Below, piece by piece: positions 11,709 to 22,838 of a stretch of 64,000 nucleotides of DNA (the stretch's first letter is position 1; each line of letters begins with the position of its first letter). The notes beneath the pieces were generated by a model. That model was not told where the DNA came from. It did no database searches and worked only from the letters and a program-made list of their open reading frames with translations. A program made the translations under genes and the position numbers. The stretch covers positions 2,486,563 through 2,550,562 of the forward strand of contig OU452212.1 in NCBI GenBank assembly GCA_911728435.2, in the 5' to 3' direction. Origin of the DNA: Apoderus coryli (Eukaryota; Arthropoda; Insecta; Coleoptera; Attelabidae).

Positions 11709-14628
11709 CAGTGGCGGCTTGTGACAGTTTAATGTGATGAAGCATAACATAAAATAAAGTCATAAGGTACTTAATAGGTAGCTAAAATTAATAGGGATAT
11801 CCCTACATCGTCAACTGCATAAAATATAGGTTATGTTATAAGTAGGTACCTCACCTAAATATTGTTTTCTTTAAAAAGTTTAAAAAGTAAAAAGAATATA
11901 TTACCTACTTCATAATAATACTATATAAAACACATTTTATGAAACTGTTAACCAAATTACTTTTATGCTCTGCTTTTCTGCATTTGCCTTTATTTATATT
12001 TATCAAACATTTATTTAAATCTGGAACAGGTGTGTCTGTATATTTCTAACAAGATTTTTCTGTTCTTAAAAGGAGTGTTGATTAAAAAAACTTAACTTTA
12101 GTTAAAATTAAAAAATAAACTTATTTCATCATTTTTCATAATAACTGCGCTTACCTGATGTCAGCGTAAATATAATTTACGCTGCTGATGTGTACTACTT
12201 CCACTTGCATCTTCCATATTAATGTATGAGATATTATATTATATCATATTATTAAAAAAACTATATTTTACGGTACCTACCTATTTATTTTGATAAAAAT
12301 AGGTAGGTACCTATTAATTAATAACCGTATACATATTTTTTTAATTTGTTCACTACTTTTTTCGATTTTAAAACTTAAATTAAATATGTAGGTAACTAAA
12401 TATAAAGACTAATTTGTATTCAAAATATCAAAAATCAAAACTTTAAGCTTCCCGAAATGTAAATAAAAATAATATTAGCATTTAGAAATTTGCGACTGTG
12501 TGATAGAGATAGATATAATCAAAAATATTACAATATTCGAAAAATACAGTTTGTCAATATAAATACAATACTTGCAAATACAACGCAAATACAAATCACA
12601 TAAACATATATACGACAATATACAATAATTAGGACAATACTGCACAACAAAACAACGCAATATTGCCAACAAGAAGCAAGAACTCTACAACCAATCACTC
12701 TCAAGAAATTCATCGACAGAGTAAAAACAGTACTTTAACAAATATGTCTTTATTTTAGTTTTAAATAATTTGTAGTTAAACGACCCAATCTGCTTCGGTA
12801 TCTTATTATAAAATTTGTAATTAAGAGAGTTATTTTTAGATTTTGTTAGTCTATATTTTGGAATGATCAACAAATCAGCCGACCGAGTACTGTAGGTATG
12901 CTTACTAGAGTGAGGCCGCAGTGAATCCCGAATTGAATGGATCTCCAAAAAGGTATGATAGATAAAAACACACGGCAGTGACATTATACCGTGGTTTACA
13001 AAATGCGGCTTGCAATGGTCAAGTGGCCCAACGCCAACCAGTATTCTGCCAGCCCTCTTTTGCAATCTGCAAATTCTCAAGGCGTGCGAAGAACCACCCC
13101 AAAGCACGATGGCGTCAGTCAAGTGTGAATGGAAAACCCCAAAGTAAGCCGTTCTAAGCACATGAAAATTTAAGTAACACGCAAGCTGTCTAAGCAAAAA
13201 TAGAGCACTGGACAACTTGCGACTTAGGTGTTCGATGTGAGAGTACCAGTTAAGATTGTCATCTAAATAGACTCCAAGTACTTTGACAGTGTCACCACTG
13301 ATATGGGAGAAATTAGAAGACAGCTTCAGAACATTGCACTTGTCCTCGTTAAGCTATAGTGTTCAGATTGTCAAAACTTGAACTACTCGACACAAAACTG
13401 GCATCATCTGCAAAAAGGGACGGAAATGAGATATCTGACATATAATGGGAGATATCATTAATGTATATAATAAAAAGTAATGGGCCAAGCACAGAGCCCT
13501 GAGGCACCCCATATCTCACCCTCTTAAGAAAAGATCTTTCACCGTTCAACTCGACCACCTGCTGTCTCTCAAAAAGGAAAGATTTAATCAACCCCAAAGG
13601 TATCCCCCTCACTCCATAGAAAGACAACTTTTCCAGAAGGGTATCATGGGAAATGCAGTCAAAAGCCTTAGACAAATCAGTCGTGGTCAATACAGAGTGT
13701 TTACCATTCTCAAGAGACGCAATTACATCGCCCACAACACTCAGGACCAAAACCAAACTGACATGGAGAGAGTAGATCGAACTGTTCGAAATAATCCGAA
13801 AGTCGGGCCTTTAACAAGACCTCGAGTACCTTAGAAAATATAACAGTAATTGCAATGGGTCGATAATTATTCAAATTGTCAGCATTACCAGACTTTAGCA
13901 AAGAGATTACCTTTCCAATCTTAAAGCACTTCGGAAAACAACCCTTCGAAAAACATAAGTTTATTAGGTTAGTGAGTGGCGCAACTAATACGTCCACACA
14001 ATATAGCTGTTCAACCCATAAATATTATTATTCAAAATAATAGGTAGTCGACATATAGGTACAAAACACTCGCCAAGCGTTGTCATATAACCATATTTTA
14101 CATTAAATCTCTGCTGCATCCATATGAAGCGTGCTTCTTATAGTGATTTTTTAATGGCAAGATTCGTATGCTATGCTCAGTACAATTAAACGCTGCCAAC
14201 TATGTTTATACGAAGTGCGATAGCTGGTGTATAGTGGATATATGCCAGATGGCAGTGTTGCCCATTGTTGCTGAGTTATAGATGAAAATGCTTTGAGGCA
14301 CGCTTCATCTGCATAAGAACGTGTATGATAAATAAATAGGCTATTGGTGTGTCAGTGGACACAAGCACTGGCAAGGGTGTCAACTGCCGCACACAGGGAA
14401 GAGAGATACCGAAATAAATAATGTTTTACTATTATTACACGAATAAAAAAAGAGGGAAATACCTATAGGATAAAGCCTGCTCCAGTATACATTAATTTAT
14501 AGTTTAAATTTTATATGGAGAAAAATAATGACACAATAAAATAAAATAAAATACTTAAATATTATTAATTTTACTAATAATTTAGGTGAAGCGTTGCTTC
14601 ACTTGCTTCATAGGACAAGCCACCACTG
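11709..14628. mobile_element. Non-autonomous hAT-like element split by a non-LTR insertion
   Basis: The left end CAGTGGCGGCTTGTGACAG (11709) matches the inverted right end CAGTGGTGGCTTGTCCTATG (minus strand from 14628), both hAT-like. Sub-terminal parts share GATGAAGC / GAAGCAAG words. I could not see an 8-bp target duplication (flanks GGAAACGT and GTTTTAAT differ), so the two ends may belong to two copies. The centre is occupied by a reverse transcriptase element. Confidence 0.45.
12470..14030 (-). mobile_element. Non-LTR retrotransposon fragment (Jockey/CR1 superclade), broken reverse transcriptase
   Basis: The minus strand encodes reverse transcriptase from about 14000 to 12685. KVISLLKSGN and NNYRPIA come first, then TTDLSKAFDCISHDTLLEKL, VPQGSVLGPLLFIIYIND, the catalytic FADD box (SLFADDASF), VKVLGVYLDDNLNWYSHI, and the C-terminal tail YSTRSADLLIIP with YNKIPKQIG. 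Frame breaks occur near 13745 and between 13350 and 13215. The stop is at 12685, followed by about 200 bp of AT-rich tail. The N-terminal endonuclease is missing, so this is a 5'-truncated dead copy. Confidence 0.85.
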
Positions 14629-15404
14629 GTTTTAATTCTTATTATAGGTTCTTGGTAATCCCGTAAACTCATATTTAATAAAACTGTTTTAATTAAGTAA
14701 TTTGTTTTAATAAATAATGGAATATTTATTTTCATTTAATTTTATTTTAATTTTATTAATTAATGAGAAAAACGTTTATGAAATAATATGAATGTTATTA
14801 AAACGCCCTTTTTTGTCTGATTAGTAATTATTATTAATGCTAAATTAATTATTTAAATCAATTACATTTTTATAATTGTTTAATGTATATAATAAATATA
14901 ATGTGTTTCTATAATTTTTTAATGCCTTAATTTCTAAGACAAAATTGAGTGAATGGGAAAAAATTATCATTTTAACATATATTAATCAGTAATATATGAT
15001 TCCTGTTTTTTTTATTATTTCTGAATGTCATAATAAATATACAGGGTGCTCAAAATAAGTGTAGCTTATTATATACATTTTTCCCGAAGGCGACTTCCTT
15101 GGCGAGTTAAATTCTACGCTAAGTTATCAATCATAACTTTTTTGATGTTCACTTTAGAGACTTGGTAATAACAGAAACTGATAGCCCGTTTATTACCCAA
15201 CAAAAAAGGTACTCTTTGAAAAAACCCTTCGATGTACCGTTTCCAAGATATTTTAAGTTTATTAAGATGCTACAGACAAAAACTAAAAATTCAAATTACA
15301 CTAAACTAAAATAACTGCAAATGTAATTCTGGAATACACTGTATAATACATACAACACATGTAAGGGTCACATTCGGCTAGATTTTTATGAAAATATTAT
15401 TCTT
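14629..15404. other. AT-rich interval, no gene
   Basis: Very AT-rich. It contains TACAGGGTGCTCAAAATAAG at 15041, the common repeat end. Nothing else recognised. Confidence 0.4.
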
Positions 15405-15745
15405 TATTTAAATGACGTATGGTTTTTTTTTTAAGATTTTAACCCCTTTTTACATTGTTTTCGAATGCCAATGTGATCTAATTTTTTATGGTTCTTGTTT
15501 TAGGTTATACTATATTAAAGCAATGAAAAATTATGCAATATTTCGTATAAGTTTCAGAATTTTTTACATTTCTGAACCCTTTTTTAAACCCCTTGCCTAC
15601 TCTCAATGGTTCCTAAAAATATCCAGCACCTGAACATATCCTGTAGTATTTAAGGACCAAAGTTGGTTAAAATATGTAAATTGGTTTTTGAGTTGTCGTG
15701 GATAAAGACAGACAGACAGACAGACACACACACAGACAGACACAT
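15405..15745 (+). repeat. Copy 2 of the GACA-ended dispersed repeat
   Basis: Carries AACCCCTTTTTACATTGTTT, TTTTAGGTTATACTATATTA and AACCCCTTGCCTACTCTCAA, and ends in a (GACA)n / (CACA)n microsatellite at 15711-15742. Confidence 0.75.
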
Positions 15746-16990
15746 TATAAATTCCAATTACCAATTATTTCTAAAAGTAATTAATTACTTGGTCAATTCT
15801 TTTAGTTGAATTACTTGAAATTATTTCAATTACTTTAATGCTAATTGCATTAATTACTTGTAAGTAATTCAATAACCAACGAAGTAATATAATACCTTGC
15901 AGACATTTCAATTACTTTAACAATTCTTCAATTAGTGTCGAAAATTTACTGAGTAAAATTTGTTCGAAATGATATTTTGAAATAATAAACGACAACTGTT
16001 ATAGTGTCGCAGAATTCTCAAATAGTTAACAGACAGACACAGACGGATATTTTTAAATAAAATCAATGTTGTCGCAATTACTCTTAAAAAGTAATTGAAT
16101 TACAATTACAAATTACTGGTGCACAAAATTATAAATTCGAATTACGGATTATTTACAGTCAAATGTATTTCAATTACCAATCATTTCAAAAAGTAATTAA
16201 TTACTTGGTTAATTCTTCTAGTTGAATTACTTAGTAATATTTCAATTATTTTAATGCTAATTGAATTAAATACTTGTAGGTAACTCAATTATCTCCAAAG
16301 TAATTTAATTACTTGCAGACATTTCAATTACTTTAACGATAATTGCAAATAATAAACGAAAACTGTTGTATCTGTGGCAGAATTTTAGTAAGTACGGAGA
16401 GCAGCTTTTAGTAATTTAGTACGTATTATTTTTTTCAGCCTTATTTATTTAATATACGAGGTGTTCTTAAAAGGTTTAACTATAGGTACTACGATAAAAT
16501 GTAATCAATACAACATTGACAATGAAAATGTTTAATTTTTTTGAACAGAATGCACAAAAAGCTTAAGTAACAATTATTTGAAGTAACATAAATTAAAATA
16601 AGCCTTTCCCAAATTGAAAATTATCTTTTTCTACACAAAATTGGAAACAAGGAATTAATTTAATTACACAACATATTCATACAATGTATTCAAGTTCTAT
16701 CGTACTGCTTTAAATACTAAATATCAAACGTAAGCTAAAGAAAAACCCTTACTAATTACGCAGCAATTACTAAGGATATAATATTAAGTAATTGAATTAC
16801 TCTTACATTAATTAAATTACTGCTAAAGCAAGTGAATTACCTAAGAATTATAAAAATCAATTAATTATGTTACAGCACAAATTGTGAAAGGGAATACTAT
16901 TGTTACAGCTTTGCTGGGGTAATTATTGAACTAAATAATTAAATTACTAACAAGTAATTGAAAAGAATTTTTCAATGATGGTAATTGAAT
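15745..16990. repeat. TAATTACTT-rich repeat, two long copies plus scattered words
   Basis: A segment of about 200 bp at 15745-15940 recurs at 16128-16345. Shared words include AAAAGTAATTAATTACTTGG, AGTTGAATTACTTA and TTGCAGACATTTCAATTAC. Short GTAATTGAATTAC palindromic words continue to about 16990. Low complexity; no coding potential. Confidence 0.7.
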
Positions 16991-17702
16991 TACCCACAGC
17001 TCTGAATTGAAATAATATTTTGCGATAGCATTATATGACGTAATGTTTTTAGGGTAATTTAGTTATTGTTTACGTTTCTATGTCAATCTTTGCAACATCT
17101 ATTATTTCAAAATGTTACTCACTTAAAGCATACCAATTAAGTTAATGAAATTTCATTACCTCCACTGTCTGAATAAAATCGGCTTACATGGATGAAGTGT
17201 TTGTATAATCATTTTTTCAAAAAACTAAAAATTTTGTATGTTGTTTGACGTGAGTGACCATTAATGACATTTGATTTGGTAATTATTTGCTTTCAATACA
17301 GACTAGGTGATAGTTACTGTCATTTCTGCTTATACTGGTGTCCAATTTTTACTAATTGATTATTGACTGGGACGGACATACAGGGTGAGCATAATGCGTA
17401 TTATTTTCTTGTTTTTAGCTCTACCACAGTATAATAAATAATACAGTATTCTGACTTACCGCTTGCGAGCCGTCCTGCGCATTTCGTCGCGCATGCCGCA
17501 TTATGGGTTACAACGTCACAATAATCACATAGACGTAGATAAATACCGTTCACTCCTGTGTTCAATATATAGTTCATTGTCGGCGTGTACGAGATAAATA
17601 AATATTTTGTTTAAATCGAATTTTGTGTTTTGTGTTTTTGGTATACTGTTCGTGAGAATTGAAAAGATTTTATTCTTATTAACGTATCTTATGATTAATA
17701 CA
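16991..17702. other. Interval before the THAP exon
   Basis: Contains an ACAGGGTGAGCATAATGCG repeat end at 17381 and a more GC-balanced patch at 17460-17520. No supported gene. Confidence 0.4.
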
Positions 17703-17803
17703 ATGAACAATCAGGGAGGACATGTGTGTGCTGCAAAATGTTGTCCCAATAAGCGGTACACTTGCTCTAAACATTTTTTTCGTTTCCCCACAGATCCTGT
17801 TAG
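17703..17803 (+). CDS. THAP-domain first exon, orphan
   Basis: The ATG at 17703 opens a short frame with HVCAAKCCPNKRYTCSKHFF and RFPTDPVR. This is the start of a C2CH THAP zinc finger (the paired cysteines and the FFRFP-DP motif). It ends at a good splice donor, AG|GTGAGT, at 17803/17804. No second exon with the remaining Cys-x2-His half was found nearby. THAP domains occur in host DNA-binding proteins and in P-element-like transposases. In this setting a transposon remnant is more likely. Confidence 0.55.
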
Positions 17804-17999
17804 GTGAGTAATAAGTAAAAATAAAGATTAATACTAGATAATTTTACGTTTATAACAACTATTTGTATAACCGTAAAATTTATATTACGAAATGGCAGTA
17901 TCTAATATGTTTTAAACTAAATGAAAGTAAAACATAAACACAAATTGTCTCGTGGCGAGATAGCATGATAACGCAATCAGCTAGGGGTTATATTATTGA

Positions 18000-18605
18000 C
18001 AATATATATATGGCCCTTGTTTAACTAAAATTGCTGAGAACGGGATTCAGTTGATGCAGAATTTAGGCACACGGCTTGTATGTGGAATTCGTAGAAGTGA
18101 AAGAGGCTAGCAATAAGATTAAGGAAATCGGCTGGTTAAGAATGAAACAACGTCGGATTTTCATTCACTAATTTTGATTAATAAAAATCATCAGATGGAA
18201 ATAGGCGGAATACTTATATGAAAGATTGAAGTCCCGGGGATCGGTGTATGATGTGAATATTCCTCATAAAACTGTCATTACGCCACCGCTAGACTCAAGA
18301 TCAGTCTTTGAGCGGTCATTTTCCTACACGGTTTCAAAATATTACAACGCTCTACCGGAGAATATAAAAAGTTTACAGGGGGTTTCGTTTAAGACCGCTC
18401 TCTGACACGTAATAGAACATATTAATTTGTAAACATAAGCTACCTACTTAATTTGGCCAGCGATATAAAACTATTTTCAGATAGGTTTAAGCTAAAATAT
18501 AAGTTACGTTTAGGTTAAGTTAGGAAGCACTGCCTCAACTTTTATAAAAATGTCTTTTTTACTAATAAAGTCTGTATTATTGTTGCGTTTATTATTATTA
18601 TTAAA
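18000..18605 (+). mobile_element. Non-LTR reverse transcriptase C-terminal remnant with ATT tail
   Basis: The plus strand reads LMQNLGTRLVCGIRRSERG, GWLRMKQRRIF, YERLKSRGSVYDVNIPHK and SKYYNALPENIKSLQ-FKTAL. This is the usual C-terminal pattern after the reverse transcriptase in Jockey/CR1-type elements, with several stops and shifts. The 3' end is AATAAAGTC followed by (ATT)n at about 18587-18602. Dead, 5'-truncated. Confidence 0.65.
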
Positions 18606-18849
18606 AATCACCCAATCATGTCAACATTTAACTGATACCACCACTCAAGGCTGTTTTCAATCACTATGACACACCACAAATATTTCTGATATTGACAGCG
18701 ATATTATTATGTACTTAAATATTTTTACAAAAATGAAAATGTAGTACTGTGGTTAGAAGCCGAAAACTATAATTATTCTTAGTCAGGACCTGACTTGTAA
18801 CCCAAAATGGCGGCGTCATACGTCACAGTTTATTTCAAAGTGCCATCGT

Positions 18850-19800
18850 GGGAGTTGAAAAAGGGGTTCAAAATTCAAAAAATTCATACTTCTTAATATT
18901 ATCCGAAATATCGAATAATTTTTCATTGGTTTAATAGATTGTAACCTAAAACATTAACGACAAAAACATAAATCACATTGGCGTTCAAAAAGAGTGTAAA
19001 AAGGGGTTAAAAACTAAAAAAAAAACATATCTCCTAAACATAGCAGAAATTTAACTAATTCTTTAAACCTTTGATAGAAGATAACCTACGAAATGTTATC
19101 ATAAAAAACTTAGGTACATAGGCGTACCTAAATAGTGGAAAAGAGGCCGAAATAAAAAAATATTTAGACTGTAAAATTGATATATTTAGTCTTTTTAATT
19201 CTTGAACTGGTGTTAAAAATAAACGGCCCAAAATGAATGTACCATAAGCGTCCGTGAAAAATCTAAAAAAAAGGTTCGAAAAATCGGTATCCCCGGTAAC
19301 TCACTTAACTGATTTTAACCAAATTTGGTACAAAAATACTACAGGATATGTGTAGGTGCTGATTAATATTTGGGAAACATTCAGCGTTGGCAAAGAGTTT
19401 AAAAAAATCATAGTTATTTATCTTATCCGAAATTTTGAATAATTTTTCATAGATTTAAAAAAAATATAACCTAAAACATTTAATATAAAAAAATTAGATC
19501 ACATTGGCGTTCGAAAATAGGGGCCAAAACTAAAAAACTATTTTTTAAACATAGTAGAAATATTGACTTTACAGCTTTGAGAGAATATAACCTACAAAAT
19601 GTATTATAAAAAATTTGCTGACATAGGCGTACGTGAAAACGGGTCAAAATAAAAAAAAAAAAGGTTTAGACTGTAAAAATGATATATTTAGCCTTTGTTG
19701 ATGAATTGGTGTTAAAAATATACGACAGAAAAAATAATGTACCATATGCGCCCGTGAAGAGTCTAATAAAGGATCAGGAAGCTCACTCAAAAACAATTTA
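18850..19800 (-). repeat. Copies 3 and 4 of the GACA-ended dispersed repeat, in tandem
   Basis: In reverse orientation, TTGGTACAAAAATACTACAGG and the complement of the AACCCCTTGCC block occur near 19320-19400. Related sub-blocks TTTTTCATTGGTTTAATAG and ACATTGGCGTTCAAAAAGAG flank them, with a second set at about 19430-19800. Divergence is higher than in the 24-kb copy. Confidence 0.6.
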
Positions 19801-20490
19801 CCGGATTTTTACCAAAAAATAATTCCTGAACTCATTCGAAATGTGTAATAATTTTTCTTAGCTAACTAGGTAGATAGGTACTTTTAAAAGAAGAGCCTAA
19901 ATAATTTTTGGTGTCACAACTTTTAAATAAATTTCAATGACATCAAAAAGAACTCATTGAAGGTTGTAGACGGCTGTAACTAAGTAAAACTCGCTTTAGT
20001 CACATTTTAAAGATATGCGATGATATACTTTCACTATTACAGTTAGTAAAAAAATGCCATATGACGTAATAAGTAAAATTTTGTGGTTCCACAAAGGAGA
20101 AGAAATCAGTGGGAATGAGACTGGTAAATTATAATAATTACTAGTTTGTGAATAAATATTCTTTATGAGAAATATTAAAAAAATGATGTAGGCACCTATA
20201 AACAGTGGCGTCTTTATTAAAATTTCACAGTACACAGTACAAAAAAAAAAAATAGGGGTCAAATCTGGAGAAATTATGGGACAGTCCCCGCCTATCTAAA
20301 TTTATGATTTAAATAATTTCTCAAAGGTCTTGAAAAATGAACAGATCCTGTTGTTATAACTATGGTGATGAAACTATACTGTTATACAGTGTGGACAAAA
20401 AAATCACGCTTCGATAACATTTACTAAAGTGTTATTGTTGAAACCAAATTGAATCTGCGATGTTGGAAATAGACGAGATAAATTGGGATC
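19801..20490. other. AT-rich interval, no gene
   Basis: No supported coding frame. Near 20390 ACAGTGTGGACAAAAAAATC resembles a Tc1/mariner-type terminal word, and a transposase fragment follows. Confidence 0.35.
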
Positions 20491-20499
20491 AATTTATTT

Positions 20500-20650
20500 C
20501 TCAAAAATTTCTGGTTTGATAAAGCATTGCATTTTGATGCAAAAAAAATTACAGTGGAAACCAAACATTGGCTTGCTAAACATTATCCTAACTCTGCTCC
20601 ATCGAGACAAATGGTAGAAAAGTGGATGGATTGCTGACGACAATGAGAAT
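20500..20650 (+). pseudogene. Mariner-like transposase N-terminal scrap
   Basis: The plus strand reads TKHWLAKHYPNSAPSRQMVEKWMD, with a stop straight after. The pattern (Y-x-SAPS-x-x-x-V-x-x-W) is that of the helix-turn-helix part of mariner-type transposases. Only about 45 residues remain. Confidence 0.45.
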
Positions 20651-20744
20651 ATAAGAAAACATGGCGACTTTGAGTGCGCAATAATATGCGCAATCTCTTC
20701 CCCCACCAGCAAGATCACATTCTCTGTTGTTCTCTGATAATAGT

Positions 20745-21045
20745 CGACAAACAAGAGAAGAAAACAACACTAGTTGATATATCGATACCCAACAACAAAA
20801 ATCTCCAAGAAAAGTATATGGAAAAAATTAATAATATACAAATCTGAAATTTGAAATTCTGCAAATGTGGCAAATGAATAGGTACTGTCGATATTATACC
20901 TATAATTCTGTCTTCCACTGGAGTTATTCCAAAAACTCTAAAAAAATCTCTAGAAAAATTAAATATACCTTATGATACTTACCAAAAGATCCAAAAAGTA
21001 GTCATAATGCAGGCAGCTCACATTATGCGAAGCTTCATCACCTAA
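20745..21045 (+). pseudogene. C-terminal domain remnant of a retroelement, PD-(D/E)XK-like
   Basis: The plus strand reads DKQEKKTTLVDISIPNNKN-LQEKY, then DIIPIILSSTGVIPKTLKKS. The same family is seen at 47930-48260 (minus). Related sequences follow the reverse transcriptase in some insect retroelements and look like a nuclease-type fold. That assignment is from memory and uncertain. Confidence 0.4.
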
Positions 21046-21180
21046 ATACTAAAATAATAAATATATATAATCAATTCTATTTACCCAGTCTTACTGTCTT
21101 TCAACTAAGTGATTAACCAATTTGACCTTGATTCCGATCCGGCCAAATATGGAAGACACCAGGGAAAAAATCCTGTGAGA

Positions 21181-21202
21181 AAAAACAAAAAATAATAATA
21201 AT

Positions 21203-21238
<36 letters not shown>

Positions 21239-21612
21239 CACCTTTATTTTAAGCTCGGCGAAGGTCAGCTGAATAATAATCCCACATCACAAAATACAAG
21301 TAAAATAAAATAAAATAAATTAAATAAACAGACAAATTATCACAATACCCCTAAACTAAACTAAAGTACACAGTAAACTTGCATCAAACAATCAAGATAC
21401 ATTTTAAAAATACGATACCTAGTATCAAAGATAATGAGCCTTCACATGTTTTTTAAATAAAAACATTGATCTTGCTTTAATGTCCAAAGGCAATTCATTC
21501 ACGTTATAGGTATTGAAAACATGATTATTTCGCGTAGCTAAGCCGTGCTGTGCATGTTGATATGTCAATTTTTTTATCAAATATTGCGTCCCATAAGCAA
21601 GTAAGTGTGCGG
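21181..21612 (-). mobile_element. 3' end of a non-LTR element, minus strand
   Basis: The minus strand encodes HGLATRNNHVFNTYNVNELP and a stop after HVKAHYL (21425), a typical C-terminal tail. The 3' UTR contains AATAAAGG and ends in a long (ATT)n microsatellite (plus-strand AAT repeats, 21201-21237). It abuts an oppositely oriented element at about 21612. Confidence 0.6.
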
Positions 21613-22345
21613 TCATGTTGTTTGGGAGGAGAAAGGATGTGGTTAGTTTGAGGCATTTAGTCAACATCACAATCAATGGCTCTCCTGTTGAGGTCAAGAC
21701 AGAGGCGAGGAATTTGGGGTTGATTTTGGATAACGGACTGAGATTTGAGCAACATGTCGCCACATGCACAAAAAAGGCTGTTAGGTGTCTAAAGTTATTG
21801 TATAGCTCTCGACATCTCCTTAGCCCGAAGGTAAAATTATTATTGTGCGACTCTATGGTTCTCTCCAAGTTTAATCACTGTGACCTTGTATATGGACTTT
21901 GTTTGACTGCTGGGGTTTCTGCTAGTATCCAGAAAATCCAAAAGTATTATTGTCTTCGATTTGCATATGGGATAAAAAGAAGTAGAATTGCGAAAAGAAT
22001 TGTTTAACAGTTCAAAATTTTGAAAAAAAAATTATATTTGTCTTTTTTTTTGTCTTATGACAGACAAATAAGTATTTAAAATTAAAATTAATGAATTAAT
22101 TAATTGTTCGCCTAGTAACTTTTTTGTTTTTTTTCTGTTTCTTGCTTGGGACAGTTAGTAATAAAATTAGGTAGATATATATAACTTTTTTTTCTAAGGA
22201 TAAGTGTTAAGACAGATGAGGCATGCACATTGCATGCCTTAAGCTGCACTCATGCCTTTTCAATTGTGTATTATTGATTGTTTGATTTATTGATTTTTTT
22301 TTTAAATGTACGCAATTTGAATAAAGACTATTATTATTATTAAGC
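21613..22345 (+). mobile_element. Non-LTR element C-terminal fragment, plus strand
   Basis: ORF 21615-22007 reads LGLILDNGLRFEQHVATCTK, LLCDSMVLSKFNHCDLVYGL and IQKIQKYYCLRFAYGIKRS, the post-reverse-transcriptase region. It ends in a 3' UTR with AATAAAGAC and a short (ATT)n tail at 22330-22343. Its 3' UTR differs from that of the abutting minus-strand piece, so these are probably two insertions, not one twin-primed insertion. Confidence 0.65.
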
Positions 22346-22838
22346 CCTAAAACTTTTGTATTTAACATTTTTTTCTACAGGGTGAAACAAAAAAGGTAAA
22401 GGGGGTGTCCGTTTATAAATGATCACCCATTACATCATAAATGCGAGGCGCCAGCCGAGGCCAGCATCCATACGAGTTGAGTTGTTGTTGTTACCGTTTT
22501 AATCGCATCGGGAATGTCAATAATGAATATTTTCATCTCCAGAGACTAAAGTCGTGAGAAGGGACAATTAGATTCTCCACCTCATAAAATAAAATAAATA
22601 CAAAGGAGGTGTAACGAAATAGTGTGTCACATATTATACCTATACCTTTCACTGAATGATAAAAATATAAATTGTAATAATAAACATCTACATGTCGTAA
22701 CTGCCAGACATCATCGTAGAAAGAATGATAGAGAGAAATTATGAGAAATAGAAATTAAAAATAAAAAAGATTAAATAACCAAATTCGCGCGTAACATTTA
22801 ATAATAAATAAATAAATACTTTTGTGCTATCTTTTAAA
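22346..22838. other. 5' flank of the first DHPAAS-like gene
   Basis: An ACAGGGTGAAACAAAAAAGG repeat end lies at 22378, followed by a GC-balanced patch (22440-22520). No TATA box stands out clearly before the ATG at 22839, so I mark no promoter. Confidence 0.35.

Noticed and set aside
21181..22345. Single twin-primed non-LTR insertion
   Set aside because: The two pieces have different 3' untranslated tails, each with its own ATT run, so two insertions are more likely.
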